This document shows, piece by piece, positions 16,725-26,799 of a stretch of DNA of 64,000 nt (within the stretch, counting starts at the first letter, position 1; each line of letters opens with the position of its first letter). Both the position numbers and the translations under genes were made by a program. The stretch is from Actinoplanes derwentensis (lineage in GTDB: Bacteria > Actinomycetota > Actinomycetes > Mycobacteriales > Micromonosporaceae), in assembly GCF_900104725.1 (NCBI RefSeq), contig NZ_LT629758.1, positions 6,751,001 through 6,815,000 on the forward strand, read 5' to 3'. Below the pieces are notes generated by a model. That model searched no databases. It was not told where the DNA came from and was given only the letters and a program-made list of their open reading frames with translations.

Positions 16725-17657
16725 GTGGCAAAAGTGCTTTTTCTAGGTGGATTCGGACGAAGCGGAACCACTCTGGTCGAGCGCCTGCTCGGTGAACTGC
16801 CCGGGGTGTGCGCCCTCGGCGAGGTCGTCCACCTGTGGCAGCGCGACATCCGTGACGACGAGCGGTGTGGTTGCGGCGAGCGGTTCTCCGGCTGCGTGTT
16901 CTGGCAGCGCGTCGGTGACCTGGCCTTCAACGGCTGGGCGAACGTCGACGTGAACCGGGTGCACCAGCTGCGGGACGCGGTCGAACGGACCCGGCACATC
17001 CCGCGCCTGGCCTCGGCCGGTACCGCCCCGGACGAGGTGCGCGAATACGCCTCCTACTACTCCCGGGTCTACGCCGCGGCCGCCGAGGTGGCCGGCGCCC
17101 GGGTGGTGATCGACTCGTCGAAGCATTCGGCGCTGGCCCACGTACTCCGCTGGTCCGAAGATGTTGATCTTCGGGTGGTGCACGTGGTCCGGGACGCGCG
17201 CGGGGTGGCGTACTCCTGGACCAAGACCGTCTCCCGTCCGGAGACCGACGGCACGGACGAGATGACCCGGTACTCCCCGGGCCGCTCAGCACTGCTCTGG
17301 AACGCGCACAACGCCGCGTTCAGCCTGCTCGCTCGCCGGGGCGTGCCGGTGCAGCGGATCCGGTACGAGGAGTTCCTCGCCGATCCGCGGGCCGGGCTGC
17401 TGCGGCTGGCCGAGTTCGCCGGGCTTCCGCTGACCGATCCTGATCTGGACTTCCTACGGGCCGGGCACGCCGATCTGCGAGTGGGGCACAGCGCGGCCGG
17501 CAACCCGATGCGGTTCACCGTCGGGCGGCTGACGCTGCGGCACGACGACGCCTGGGTGCGAGCCTTCCCTCGGTCGCAGCGGCGGCTGGTCGGTGCGGTC
17601 TGCGGGCCACTGCTGCGGGCGTACGGCTATCCGATGTCCGTCGTCCCGAAAGCCTGA
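16725..17657 (+). CDS. Sulfotransferase family protein (second of the locus)
   Basis: 310 residues from GTG 16725. The 5'-phosphosulfate-binding loop GGFGRSGTTLVERLL is at about residues 8-22, and the 3'-phosphate motif RVVHVVRDARGVAYSWTK at about 152-169. Cys-rich DERCGCGERFSGCVFWQ near residue 45 is typical of a bacterial Sulfotransfer_3-like group. It differs clearly from the sulfotransferase at 10243, so two distinct positions or acceptors may be sulfated. It lies outside the coupled operon, followed 10 bases later by a GT2 gene, with a palindrome in its promoter region. Confidence 0.86.
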   Translation: MAKVLFLGGFGRSGTTLVERLLGELPGVCALGEVVHLWQRDIRDDERCGCGERFSGCVFWQRVGDLAFNGWANVDVNRVHQLRDAVERTRHIPRLASAGTAPDEVREYASYYSRVYAAAAEVAGARVVIDSSKHSALAHVLRWSEDVDLRVVHVVRDARGVAYSWTKTVSRPETDGTDEMTRYSPGRSALLWNAHNAAFSLLARRGVPVQRIRYEEFLADPRAGLLRLAEFAGLPLTDPDLDFLRAGHADLRVGHSAAGNPMRFTVGRLTLRHDDAWVRAFPRSQRRLVGAVCGPLLRAYGYPMSVVPKA

Positions 17658-17666
17658 GGTGGCGTG

Positions 17667-18581
17667 ATGAACTGGCCCTCCGTCGGCGTGGTGATCCCCA
17701 CCCGGAACCGTCCCGAGCTGGTGCGCCGGGCGATCGACGCGGTCCGCGCGCAGCGCTATCCAGGCGAGTTGCGGGTGGTCGTGGTCTACGACCAGACCGA
17801 GCCGGACTATCTGCTGGCGTCGACCGAGGACGTGCCGGTGCTGGTGCTGACGAACTGGCGGGCCACCGGCCTGGCCGGCGCCCGGAACACCGGGCTGCTG
17901 ACGCTGGACACCGAACTGGTGGCGTTCTGCGACGACGACGACCAGTGGCTGCCGGACAAGTTGCGCCGTCAGGTGGCGGCGCTGCTGGCCGAGCCGGAGG
18001 CCGAGTTCGCGACGTGTGCGATCGAGGTGGAGTACGAGGGCCGGACCACGGCCCGGCTGGCCGGCCGCAGCCGGGTGACGGTCGGCGATCTGGCCCGGTC
18101 CCGGATGTCGATGCTGCATTCGTCGTCGTTCCTGATCCGCCGGGAGGCTCTCGGCGCGGACGCGATCGGCCTGGTCGCCGAGGACGCGCCGGGCAGCCAG
18201 AACGAGGACTGGGATCTTCTCCTCAGGGCGGCCCGCCGCGCGCCGATCGTGCATGTGGACGAGCCACTGGTCCGGGTCTTGTGGGGGCGGACCTCCCATT
18301 ACGCGTACGAGTACACCACCAAGATCCAGTCGCTGCGCTGGATGATGCGCCGGCACCCGGAGATCAGCGGCTGCCGGCCGGGTGCGGCCCGGGTCTACGG
18401 TCAGCTCGCGTGCTGGTCGGTGGCGTCCGGCAACCGAGGAGCGGCGTGGCACTACACCCGGCAGGCGGTTCGGGCGAACTGGCGGGAGCCGAGAGCCGCC
18501 ATCGCCCTGGCCGCGATGTCCGGTGCGGTGAAGGTGGAGAACGTGCTGTCTGCCCTGCACAAGCGGGGCCGCGGTATCTGA
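17667..18581 (+). CDS. Family 2 glycosyltransferase
   Basis: 304 residues. ATG 17667 is preferred to GTG 17664 because GAGG at 17656-17659 is better spaced. The GT-A fold opens VGVVIPTRNRPELVRRAI. NWRATGLAGARNTGL is the nucleotide-proximal loop, and AFCDDDDQWLPDK carries the metal-binding DxD. NEDWDLLLR around residue 185 supplies the usual ED catalytic pair. It follows the sulfotransferase with a 10-base gap, so the two are probably co-transcribed. It should add one sugar to the polymer; donor and linkage are unknown. Confidence 0.88.
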   Translation: MNWPSVGVVIPTRNRPELVRRAIDAVRAQRYPGELRVVVVYDQTEPDYLLASTEDVPVLVLTNWRATGLAGARNTGLLTLDTELVAFCDDDDQWLPDKLRRQVAALLAEPEAEFATCAIEVEYEGRTTARLAGRSRVTVGDLARSRMSMLHSSSFLIRREALGADAIGLVAEDAPGSQNEDWDLLLRAARRAPIVHVDEPLVRVLWGRTSHYAYEYTTKIQSLRWMMRRHPEISGCRPGAARVYGQLACWSVASGNRGAAWHYTRQAVRANWREPRAAIALAAMSGAVKVENVLSALHKRGRGI

Positions 18582-18618
18582 ACTCACCCTTTCGAACTCA
18601 GCCGATCAAGAGGTACTG

Positions 18619-18644
18619 TTCGAGTGTGTTCGAAATAGTTCGGG
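18619..18644 (+). promoter_or_regulatory. Triple TTCGA direct repeat, candidate DeoR autoregulatory operator
   Basis: TTCGAG, TTCGAA and TTCGGG start at 18619, 18629 and 18639, exactly 10 bp apart. A further TTCGAA lies at 18591-18596. The array ends 8 bases before the DeoR-family start at 18652. DeoR regulators usually bind direct repeats, so autoregulation of deoR-galT is a fair inference. Confidence 0.55.
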
Positions 18645-18651
18645 TCACCTG

Positions 18652-19424
18652 ATGCTGGCGCAACAGCGGCAGACCGCCATTCTGGACCGGGTCCGCGCCA
18701 CCGGTGGCGTCCGGGTCACCGAGCTGGCCTCCGAGTTCAGCGTCTCCGACATGACGATCCGCCGTGACCTGGAGGCCTTGGCCGAGCGCGGGCTGCTCGC
18801 GAAAGTACACGGCGGGGCGACCACCGTCAGTCCCGGTTCGGCACACGAGCCCGGTTTCACCGCCAAGTCGGTGCGCGAGCGCGGCGAGAAGACCGCGATC
18901 GCGATGCGTGCGGCGGCCCTGGTCTCCCCCGGTGACGCGATCGCGCTGTCGGCCGGCACCACCACCGCCGAGCTGGCCCAGCGCCTGGTGGACGTGCCCG
19001 CGCTGACCGTGGTGACCAACTCGATCCCGGTCGCCGATGTGTTCTACCGAGCCGGGCGGGCCGACCAGACCGTGGTCCTGACCGGCGGTACCCGTACGCC
19101 CTCTGATGCCCTTGTCGGTCCGGTCGCCGTCGCGGCGATCGGCGCTCTCCATCTGGACGTGCTCTTCCTCGGTGTGCACGGCATGAGTGAGCGCGCCGGT
19201 TACACCACGCCCAACCTGATGGAAGCCGACGTCAACCGGGCCCTGGTGGAGGCGGCCGAACGCCTGGTGGTGCTCGCCGACCACACCAAATGGGGCACCG
19301 TCGGCATCTCCTCGATCGTCCCGCTGTCCCGCGCCCATGTGCTGATCACCGATGACGGCCTGGACCCGGGCGCGCGCGAACTTCTGTCAGAAACCGTTCC
19401 TGAACTCGTGGTGGTGAACCCGCA

Positions 19425-19428
<4 letters not shown>
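18652..19428 (+). CDS. DeoR/GlpR-family transcriptional regulator
   Basis: 258 residues, the usual DeoR length. The N-terminal winged helix reads RQTAILDRVRATGGVRVTEL, then SVSDMTIRRDLEALAERGLL as recognition helix and KVHGGA as wing. The C-terminal sugar-phosphate sensor domain (ISOCOT fold) carries ALSAGTTTAELAQRL and VLTGG. It overlaps galT as GTGA, so the two form an operon. It probably responds to a galactose-pathway phosphosugar. Three phased TTCGA repeats lie just upstream. Confidence 0.92.
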
Positions 19429-20510
<1,082 letters not shown>

Positions 20511-20516
20511 GCGGAA

Positions 20517-20559
20517 ACGAGCCGGGCCGGCGGGTACGAACCCCGCCGGCCCGGCTCGT
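20517..20559. terminator. Bidirectional hairpin terminator after galT
   Basis: Perfect 18-bp stem: ACGAGCCGGGCCGGCGGG at 20517-20534 pairs with 20542-20559 around a 7-base loop. It lies between the convergent galT and small secreted-protein genes. There is no T tract, as is common for high-GC actinobacterial terminators. Confidence 0.85.
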
Positions 20560-20565
20560 CATCCG

Positions 20566-20940
20566 CTACAGCTGGATCTCGTTAACGGTGATCGTCTCGC
20601 CCTCGACCACCGTGTAGAGCTCGGCGTTATCCTTGTCCACCTGACCAGGCGACCATTGGCTCACGTCGTCGGACCAGAAGCCGAGGAGGTAGCCGCCGGC
20701 CGGCAGATCGGTCTCGAAGTGGCCGGTGGAGTCGGTCCAGAGGTGGGTCCAGACGTCGGTGCCGTCGCCGAGCCAGACACTGACGCCCACGTTCTCGACG
20801 GGCAGTCCGGCGGCGGTGGTGAACACGCCCTCCAGGACGCCGGTGCCGGTGGCCGCGGCGGCCGGGGTGACCAGCGATGAGGCGGCCAGCAGGCCGGTGG
20901 CGGCGGCCAGGCTGATCCGGGTGAGCAAGGATACGGTCAT
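20566..20940 (-). CDS. Small secreted protein with carboxypeptidase-regulatory-like beta domain
   Basis: 124 residues. Residues 1-30 are a Sec signal peptide (ISLAAATGLLAASSLVTPAAAA). The remainder fits one Ig-like/transthyretin-like repeat of the carboxypeptidase-regulatory or SdrD-B type: GVLEGVFTTAAGLPVENVGV, then DSTGHFETDLPAGGYLLGF, the usual pattern with PAG-Y turn. Such domains are structural or binding modules; no catalytic motif is visible. It is monocistronic between two terminators. GGGGGAA just before the ATG is a good ribosome site. Confidence 0.75.
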   Translation of the reverse strand: MTVSLLTRISLAAATGLLAASSLVTPAAAATGTGVLEGVFTTAAGLPVENVGVSVWLGDGTDVWTHLWTDSTGHFETDLPAGGYLLGFWSDDVSQWSPGQVDKDNAELYTVVEGETITVNEIQL

Positions 20941-21000
20941 GATTTCCCCCGTGGAAATAGATTGATCACCTGCAGGGGATCATAACCTTCGATCGATGCA

Positions 21001-21030
21001 GAAGGGGAGCCCGGGACAAAGCTCCCCTTC
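21001..21030 (-). terminator. Hairpin terminator after adhE
   Basis: GAAGGGGAGC at 21001-21010 pairs perfectly with GCTCCCCTTC at 21021-21030. It lies 30 bases past the adhE stop on the minus strand. Confidence 0.75.
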
Positions 21031-21060
21031 GCCTGTCGAACGATCCGCGCCGACCCGGGG

Positions 21061-23622
21061 TCACGACCCGTAATAGGCGTTCTTCATGATCCGTTCCATG
21101 TCGGCCAGCATCGGCATCCGCGGGTTGGCCGGCGCGCACTGGTCCAGGTAGGCGTTCATCGCCTGCTGCGGCAGCGCGTCCAGGAACTCCTGCTCGCCGA
21201 CGCCGGCGCCCTGGAACGACGGCGGGATCCCGACCGCGTCCCGAAGCCTCTCGACGGCCACCGCGTACGACTCGACGCCCTGCTCGGGGGTGTCCGCCGG
21301 GAGTCCGAGGTGCCGGGCGATGTCCTGGAAGCGTTCCGGGGCGATGTACCGCTCGTACTTCGGCCAGCTGTTCAGCTTCGCCGGGACGGTGCCGTTGTGC
21401 CGGATCACGTGCGGCAGCAGGATCGCGTTGGTCCGGCCGTGCGCCACGTGGAAACTCGCGCCCAGCGTGTGCGCCATCGCGTGCACGATGCCGAGGAACG
21501 CGTTGCCGAACGACATGCCCGCGATGGTCCCGGCGTTGTGCATCTTCTCCCGGGCCGACGGGTCGTCCGAACCCCGCGTGACCGCCCGCTCCAGATTCTG
21601 GAAGATCAGCTTGATCGCGTGCAGGGCCAGACCGTCGGTGAAGTCACTGGCGTAGACCGACACGTACGCCTCGGTGGCGTGGGTCAGCGCGTCAAAACCG
21701 CTGTCCGCGGTCACCACGGGCGGCAGGTCGGCGGTCAGGTGCGGGTCGATGATCGCCACGCTCGGGGTGAGGGCGTAGTCGGCGAGCGGGTACTTCTGGC
21801 CGGTCGCCGTGTCGGTGATGACCGCGAACGGCGTGACCTCGGCACCCGTACCGGATGTGGTCGGCACGCAGACCAGCTTGGCGATCTTGCCCAGAGTCGG
21901 GAACTTGAAGGCCCGTTTCCGGACGTCGAAGAACTTCTCCTTCATGTCCGCGAAGTCGACGTCCGGGTGTTCGTAGAGCAGCCACATGACCTTCGCCGCG
22001 TCCATCGGCGAGCCACCGCCGAGAGCGATGATCGTGTCCGGGCGGAAAGAGCGCATCAGAGCGGCGCCGGTACGAACGGTGTCGATGCTCGGCTCCGGCT
22101 CCACCCCGTCGATCACCTGGATCGTCACCGGCTCGGGACGTTCACGCAGCACATTGCTGATCCGGTCGACGTACCCCAGCTTGGTCATGGTGTGGTCGGT
22201 GACGACGGTGACCCGGCTGACCTCCGGCATGTCCCGGAGATAGCGGATGGCGTGCGGCTCGAAGTACATCTTCGCGGGCACCTTGAACCACTGCATGTTG
22301 TTCGTCCTACGGCCGATCCGTTTGATGTTGAGCAGGTTGAGGGCGGACACGTTGTCGGAGACCGAGGTGTGCCCGTAACTACCGCAACCGAGGGTCAGCG
22401 ACGGGCGGAAACCGTTGTAGATGTCGCCGATGCCGCCCTGGGAGGCGGGCGCGTTCCAGATGATCCGGACCGCCTTCATCCGCTTGCCGAACCGCTCCGA
22501 CAAGGCGGCGTCCTTGGCGTGCACGACCGCGCTGTGCCCGAGCCCGTGGAACTCGACCATCTGTTCGGCGTACGAAATCCCCTGCTCCTCGTCCTGTGCT
22601 TTGAGCACCGCCAGCACGGGGCAAAGCTTCTCCCGGCTCAGTGGCTCGGCCGGGCCGACCTCGCTGATCTCGGCGAGCAGGATCGAAGTGTCGTCGGGGA
22701 CGCTGAATCCGGCCCGCTCGGCGATCCAGGCCGCGGACTGCCCGACCACCGCCGCGTTGAGCTTTCGGCCGTCCGGGAAGACGAAGTCGCGCAGCAGCTT
22801 GGTCTCGTCCGCGGTCGCCAGGTGGGCGTGCAGTCGGCGGAACTCTGCCAGCGCCTGCTCCGCGATCGAGACGTCCAGGATCACGGCCTGCTCGGAGGCG
22901 CAGATCATGCCGTTGTCGAAGGTCTTCGACACCACGATGTCATGGGCGGCCCGGACCACGTCGGCGGTCGGGTGCACATAGGCCGGCACGTTGCCGGCAC
23001 CGACACCGAGAGCCGGCTTGCCGGTCGAATAGGCGGCCCGGACCATCGCGTTGCCACCGGTCGCCAGGATCGTCGCCACCCCGGGATGGTTCATCAGAGC
23101 GGACGTGGCCTCGATCGACGGCTGCACGACCCACTGGACGCAGTGCTCGGGAGCACCCGCCGCGATCGCCGCGTCCCGGACCACCAGAGCCGCCGCCGCA
23201 CTGCACGACTGGGCGTTCGGGTGGAAGGCGAAGATGATCGGATTGCGGGTCTTCAGCGCGAGCAGCGCCTTGAAGATGGTGGTCGAGGTCGGGTTGGTGA
23301 CCGGGGTGACCGCGGCGACCACACCGACCGGGTCGGCGATCTCGGTGATGCCGTCGACGTCGTCCCGGTTGATGATGCCGACCGTACGCATCCCGGCCAT
23401 GCTGTTGGTGACGTGCTCACACGCGAAGATGTTCTTCACGGCCTTGTCCTCGAACACGCCGCGGCCGGTCTCGTCCACCGCCAACCGGGCGAGGTCACCG
23501 TGCCTGTCCAGCGCCGCCACCGAAGCCTTGCCGACGATGTGGTCGACCTGCTCCTGAGTGAAGTCGGCGTAGCTGGTCAACGCCTTCTCCGCATTACCGA
23601 CCAGACCGTCGATCTCGTTCAT
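21061..23622 (-). CDS. adhE: Bifunctional acetaldehyde-CoA/alcohol dehydrogenase
   Basis: 853 residues, the normal length. The N-terminal CoA-acylating aldehyde dehydrogenase half carries the nucleophilic cysteine in NGMICASEQAVI (about Cys241) and NTSTTIFKALLALKTRNP-like fold elements. The C-terminal half is an iron-dependent alcohol dehydrogenase, with GGGSPMDAAK for NAD binding and histidine ligands in IVHAMAHTLGASFHVAHG and NAILLPHVIRHN. It converts acetyl-CoA to ethanol via acetaldehyde with two NADH, usually under oxygen limitation. It is monocistronic, between its own terminator and that of icd. The C-terminal MLADMERIMKNAYYG tail is typical of spirosome-forming AdhE. Confidence 0.96.
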   Translation of the reverse strand: MNEIDGLVGNAEKALTSYADFTQEQVDHIVGKASVAALDRHGDLARLAVDETGRGVFEDKAVKNIFACEHVTNSMAGMRTVGIINRDDVDGITEIADPVGVVAAVTPVTNPTSTTIFKALLALKTRNPIIFAFHPNAQSCSAAAALVVRDAAIAAGAPEHCVQWVVQPSIEATSALMNHPGVATILATGGNAMVRAAYSTGKPALGVGAGNVPAYVHPTADVVRAAHDIVVSKTFDNGMICASEQAVILDVSIAEQALAEFRRLHAHLATADETKLLRDFVFPDGRKLNAAVVGQSAAWIAERAGFSVPDDTSILLAEISEVGPAEPLSREKLCPVLAVLKAQDEEQGISYAEQMVEFHGLGHSAVVHAKDAALSERFGKRMKAVRIIWNAPASQGGIGDIYNGFRPSLTLGCGSYGHTSVSDNVSALNLLNIKRIGRRTNNMQWFKVPAKMYFEPHAIRYLRDMPEVSRVTVVTDHTMTKLGYVDRISNVLRERPEPVTIQVIDGVEPEPSIDTVRTGAALMRSFRPDTIIALGGGSPMDAAKVMWLLYEHPDVDFADMKEKFFDVRKRAFKFPTLGKIAKLVCVPTTSGTGAEVTPFAVITDTATGQKYPLADYALTPSVAIIDPHLTADLPPVVTADSGFDALTHATEAYVSVYASDFTDGLALHAIKLIFQNLERAVTRGSDDPSAREKMHNAGTIAGMSFGNAFLGIVHAMAHTLGASFHVAHGRTNAILLPHVIRHNGTVPAKLNSWPKYERYIAPERFQDIARHLGLPADTPEQGVESYAVAVERLRDAVGIPPSFQGAGVGEQEFLDALPQQAMNAYLDQCAPANPRMPMLADMERIMKNAYYGS

Positions 23623-23671
23623 CTCACGCTCCTTCGTCGACTCCCATCGTCGTCGTGAAGGTGCGTGACGC

Positions 23672-23716
23672 AGAACAGCAGAAGGTCCCGCCGATGGCGG
23701 GACCTTCTGCTGTTCT
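23672..23716 (-). terminator. Very long hairpin terminator after icd
   Basis: Perfect 21-bp stem (23672-23692 with 23696-23716) and a 3-base GAT loop, starting 9 bases past the icd stop. Read from the minus strand it insulates adhE from icd read-through. Confidence 0.85.
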
Positions 23717-23724
23717 TGGAGAAA

Positions 23725-24945
23725 TCAGGCGCCGAGCTTGCGGGCCAAGTTCTCGTCGAGCGCGTTCATGAACTCGTCGGTCGACAGCCACGGGGCGTCC
23801 CGGCCGATGAGCGCGGCGAGGTCCTTGGTCATCTGACCACCCTCAACGGTCTCGATGCAGACCCGCTCCAGCGTCTCGGCGAACTCGGTCACCGCGGGGG
23901 TGCCGTCCAGCTTGCCGCGGTGCTTGAGGCCACCGGTCCAGGCGAAGATCGAGGCGATCGGGTTGGTGCTGGTCTTCTCGCCCTTCTGCCACTGCCGGTA
24001 GTGCCGGGTGACCGTGCCGTGCGCGGCCTCGGCCTCGACGGTGTCGCCGTCCGGGGTCATCAGCACCGAAGTCATCAGGCCGAGCGAACCGAAGCCCTGG
24101 GCCACCGTGTCGGACTGCACGTCACCGTCGTAGTTCTTGCAGGCCCAGACGTAGCCGCCCTCCCACTTGAGCGCGGCGGCGACCATGTCGTCGATCAGCC
24201 GGTGCTCGTAGGTGATGCCGGCTTCGGAGAACTTCTCCGCGAACTCGGTCTCGAAGATCTCCGCGAACAGGTCCTTGAAACGCCCGTCGTAGGCCTTCAG
24301 GATCGTGTTCTTGGTGGAGAGGTAGACCGGGTAGTTGCGGGCCAGGCCGTACCGGAACGAGGCGCGCGCGAAGTCGCGGATCGACTCGTCGTAGTTGTAC
24401 ATCGCCATGCCGACACCGCCACCAGCCGGGAAGTCCGTGACGTGGAACTCCATCGGCTCGGAGCCGTCGTCCGGCGTGAAGGTGACGGTGAACTTGCCGG
24501 CCTTCGGCGCGACGAAGTCGGTCGCCTTGTACTGGTCGCCGTGGGCGTGCCGGCCGATGATGATCGGCTTCGTCCAGGTCGGCACCAGACGCGGCACGTT
24601 GCTCATGATGATCGGCTCACGGAACACGACACCGCCGAGAATGTTGCGGATCGTGCCGTTCGGCGACCGCCACATCTTCTTCAGGCCGAACTCCTCGACG
24701 CGCGCCTCGTCCGGCGTGATCGTCGCGCACTTGACGCCGACGCCGTGCCGCTTGATGGCGTTGGCCGCATCGATCGTGACCTGGTCGTCGGTCTCGTCCC
24801 GGTACTGGATCGACAGGTCGTAGTACTCCAACTCGACATCCAGGTACGGCAGGATCAGCTGCTCACGGATCTGCTTCCAGATGATCCGGGTCATCTCGTC
24901 GCCGTCGATCTCGACGACCGGGTTCTTGACCTTGATTTTCGCCAT
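23725..24945 (-). CDS. icd: NADP-dependent isocitrate dehydrogenase (homodimeric, eukaryote-like type)
   Basis: 406 residues; TCA-cycle oxidative decarboxylation of isocitrate to 2-oxoglutarate. [18 protein letters not shown] opens the protein, and [12 protein letters not shown] is the isocitrate-binding loop. Substrate Arg follows in FREPII, metal Asp in ENFDG-like [18 protein letters not shown], and NADP specificity in [11 protein letters not shown]. Length and motifs identify the homodimeric type also found in eukaryotic cytosol, not the 80-kDa monomeric enzyme of some actinobacteria. It is monocistronic with a strong terminator. Confidence 0.96.
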   Translation of the reverse strand: MAKIKVKNPVVEIDGDEMTRIIWKQIREQLILPYLDVELEYYDLSIQYRDETDDQVTIDAANAIKRHGVGVKCATITPDEARVEEFGLKKMWRSPNGTIRNILGGVVFREPIIMSNVPRLVPTWTKPIIIGRHAHGDQYKATDFVAPKAGKFTVTFTPDDGSEPMEFHVTDFPAGGGVGMAMYNYDESIRDFARASFRYGLARNYPVYLSTKNTILKAYDGRFKDLFAEIFETEFAEKFSEAGITYEHRLIDDMVAAALKWEGGYVWACKNYDGDVQSDTVAQGFGSLGLMTSVLMTPDGDTVEAEAAHGTVTRHYRQWQKGEKTSTNPIASIFAWTGGLKHRGKLDGTPAVTEFAETLERVCIETVEGGQMTKDLAALIGRDAPWLSTDEFMNALDENLARKLGA

Positions 24946-25076
24946 CGGCCAGCGCTCCTCTCCCGAAACACATGCTTAGCAGTACGAGCGTACTGCCCGG
25001 CCACCGAAGATCGCCGGGCGGCCCCGTTCACCATCCCAGGCTCAGGCGAATCGGAACGGCGAATTAGCATCTAGCG

Positions 25077-25610
25077 GTGATCTCCGATGCCTGGTGGGAC
25101 CGGCACCGCTGGTGGGCCCTGACCTTGATCGTCGTGCTGCTGATCGGGCTGTTCCTGACCGGCGGATACACCGTGCAAGCCCTGGTCAGCATGTCCCGCT
25201 GGGCCACCGGCGGACACCTCGGGGCCATGGCCGTCATCGGCTGGGTGTTCTACTTCGCCCCGTTCGGTCTGCTCTGGGCGGTCCTGCTGTTGATGGGCCG
25301 GTCCACCGCGCCCGCACTCTGCCTGGGCCTGCTGCTCCTGCTGGCGCCGATCACGCTCGCCTGTTTCCCAGGCGGCTACAACGACACACTCGCCGCAGCG
25401 GTCACCGGGCCCGGCGGAGCCGCGTTCGTGGCCGGAGCACGCAACGGCGGGCTGGGCGGGCTGCTCCCGTCGGTGGTGGTGCCGTTCGTGGTCTTCAACG
25501 AAGGGCTCCGTGACCGGTTCGGCGACCGGACCCTGCGCCTCATGATGATCGTGCCGGTGGTGGCCGTCCTGATCGCGACGATGATCGCCGCGGTGATCCT
25601 GGCCCCCTAG
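25077..25610 (+). CDS. Conserved-type integral membrane protein of unknown function
   Basis: 177 residues with four to five hydrophobic helices: WWALTLIVVLLIGLFL, an amphipathic segment, VIGWVFYFAPFGLLWAVLLL, LCLGLLLLLAPITLACF and a C-terminal LMMIVPVVAVLIATMIAAVIL. No motif is recognisable. The GTG start lies 8 bases after TTAGCAT, a plausible -10 element, so the transcript may be leaderless. It stands alone between icd (divergent) and mdh (convergent) and ends at a shared terminator. No function is proposed. Confidence 0.65.
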   Translation: MISDAWWDRHRWWALTLIVVLLIGLFLTGGYTVQALVSMSRWATGGHLGAMAVIGWVFYFAPFGLLWAVLLLMGRSTAPALCLGLLLLLAPITLACFPGGYNDTLAAAVTGPGGAAFVAGARNGGLGGLLPSVVVPFVVFNEGLRDRFGDRTLRLMMIVPVVAVLIATMIAAVILAP

Positions 25611-25621
25611 TCACAGCCTCA

Positions 25622-25659
25622 CGAGAAGAGGCCGGGGCGAAAGCCCCGGCCTCTTCTCG
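25622..25659. terminator. Bidirectional hairpin terminator with GAAA loop
   Basis: Perfect 17-bp stem (25622-25638 with 25643-25659) closed by a GAAA tetraloop, between the convergent membrane-protein and mdh genes. Confidence 0.87.
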
Positions 25660-25668
25660 GAAAACGGA

Positions 25669-26622
25669 TCAGAGTTTCGCGACGTCCGCCTGCTTGGCCC
25701 GGACCGCCTCGGCGGCCTCCTTCAGGCCCGCGATCTCCGCGTCGGTCAGCTTGTCCTCGACGACCTTCTTGATGCCCTGGGCACCCAGCTCAGCCTCGAC
25801 ACCCAGGTAGACGCCGGAGATGCCGTACTCCCCGTCGACCCAGGCACACACCGGCAGCACCACGCCGGAGTCCTCGGCGACGGCCTTCGCCATCCGGGCC
25901 GCGGCGGCCGACGGGGCGTAGTAAGCCGAACCGGTCTTCAGCAGCGCCACGACCTCGGCGCCGCCGTTCCGGGTCCGGACCACCAGCTCCTCGATCTTCT
26001 CCGCCGACAGCAGCTCGGAGAGCGGCTTGCCGTCGACCGTGCAGCGCGACGGGACCGGCACCATGGTGTCGCCGTGCGAACCCAGCGTCAGCGCCTTCAC
26101 GCTGGCCACCGGAACGTTCAGCTCCTCGGCGATGAAGTTGGTGAACCGGGCCGTGTCGAGCACACCGGCCTGGCCGAAGACCTGGTTCTTCGGGAACTGG
26201 GTCGCGAGCTGGGCCAGCGCGGTCATCTCGTCGACCGGGTTCGAGACCACGATGACGACGGCGTTCGGCGCGTACTTCTTGATGTTCTCCGCGACCTGGC
26301 GAACGATCTTGGCGTTGACCTCGAGCAGGTCCATCCGGCTCATACCCGGCTTACGCGGCAGACCAGCGGTCACCACGACCACGTCGGAACCCTCGATGGC
26401 CTCGTAACCCGCACCGGTCACCGGGTCAGTCGAAGCGCCGACGACCTTGCTCTCGAAGCCCTCGATCGCACGGGACTGGTTGAGGTCGAGCGCGATGCCC
26501 GCAGGCTTGCCCTCGAGAATGTCGGTGAGGACCACTGTCTCGAAGATGTCGTACTCGGCGAGACGCTGCGCGGTCGTGGACCCGTAGAAACCGGCGCCTA
26601 CGACGGTTACCTTCTTGCCCAT
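25669..26622 (-). CDS. mdh: Malate dehydrogenase (LDH-like tetrameric type)
   Basis: 317 residues; NAD-dependent oxidation of malate to oxaloacetate. The Rossmann loop is VVGAGFYGST at about residues 7-16. The substrate loop reads TAGLPRKPGMSRMDLL, with arginines for the dicarboxylate and the MSR variant that selects malate over lactate. VSNPVD and the catalytic His in LGSHGDTMVPV follow. The GAGxxGxx start marks the LDH-like MDH group, unlike the TGAAGQIGY group found in many streptomycetes and mycobacteria. It is monocistronic with a shared 3' terminator. Confidence 0.94.
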   Translation of the reverse strand: MGKKVTVVGAGFYGSTTAQRLAEYDIFETVVLTDILEGKPAGIALDLNQSRAIEGFESKVVGASTDPVTGAGYEAIEGSDVVVVTAGLPRKPGMSRMDLLEVNAKIVRQVAENIKKYAPNAVVIVVSNPVDEMTALAQLATQFPKNQVFGQAGVLDTARFTNFIAEELNVPVASVKALTLGSHGDTMVPVPSRCTVDGKPLSELLSAEKIEELVVRTRNGGAEVVALLKTGSAYYAPSAAAARMAKAVAEDSGVVLPVCAWVDGEYGISGVYLGVEAELGAQGIKKVVEDKLTDAEIAGLKEAAEAVRAKQADVAKL

Positions 26623-26717
26623 AGCTCTGCTCTCCCAGTGTCCTGGCGATTTTTCGCGACCGTATCAGCCGGTTAACGGCCCGTTACGAGCCGGTCCACT
26701 GAACGGGACCTAAGCCA

Positions 26718-26757
26718 CTATCCACCACCGGCTGTCCACAACGCCGGTTCATCCACA
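26718..26757. other. Cluster of three DnaA-box-like sequences
   Basis: CTATCCACC (26718), CTGTCCACA (26732) and TCATCCACA (26749) are near matches to the actinobacterial DnaA box TTGTCCACA, all in one orientation within 40 bp. They lie in the 177-bp gap between mdh and the AbiEi/DUF559 gene. It is too small to be an origin; it could be a DnaA titration or control site, or chance. Confidence 0.3.
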
Positions 26758-26799
26758 GGCACAACCCCCGCCGACGCCAGGCCGCAGCATCCTTGGCCG

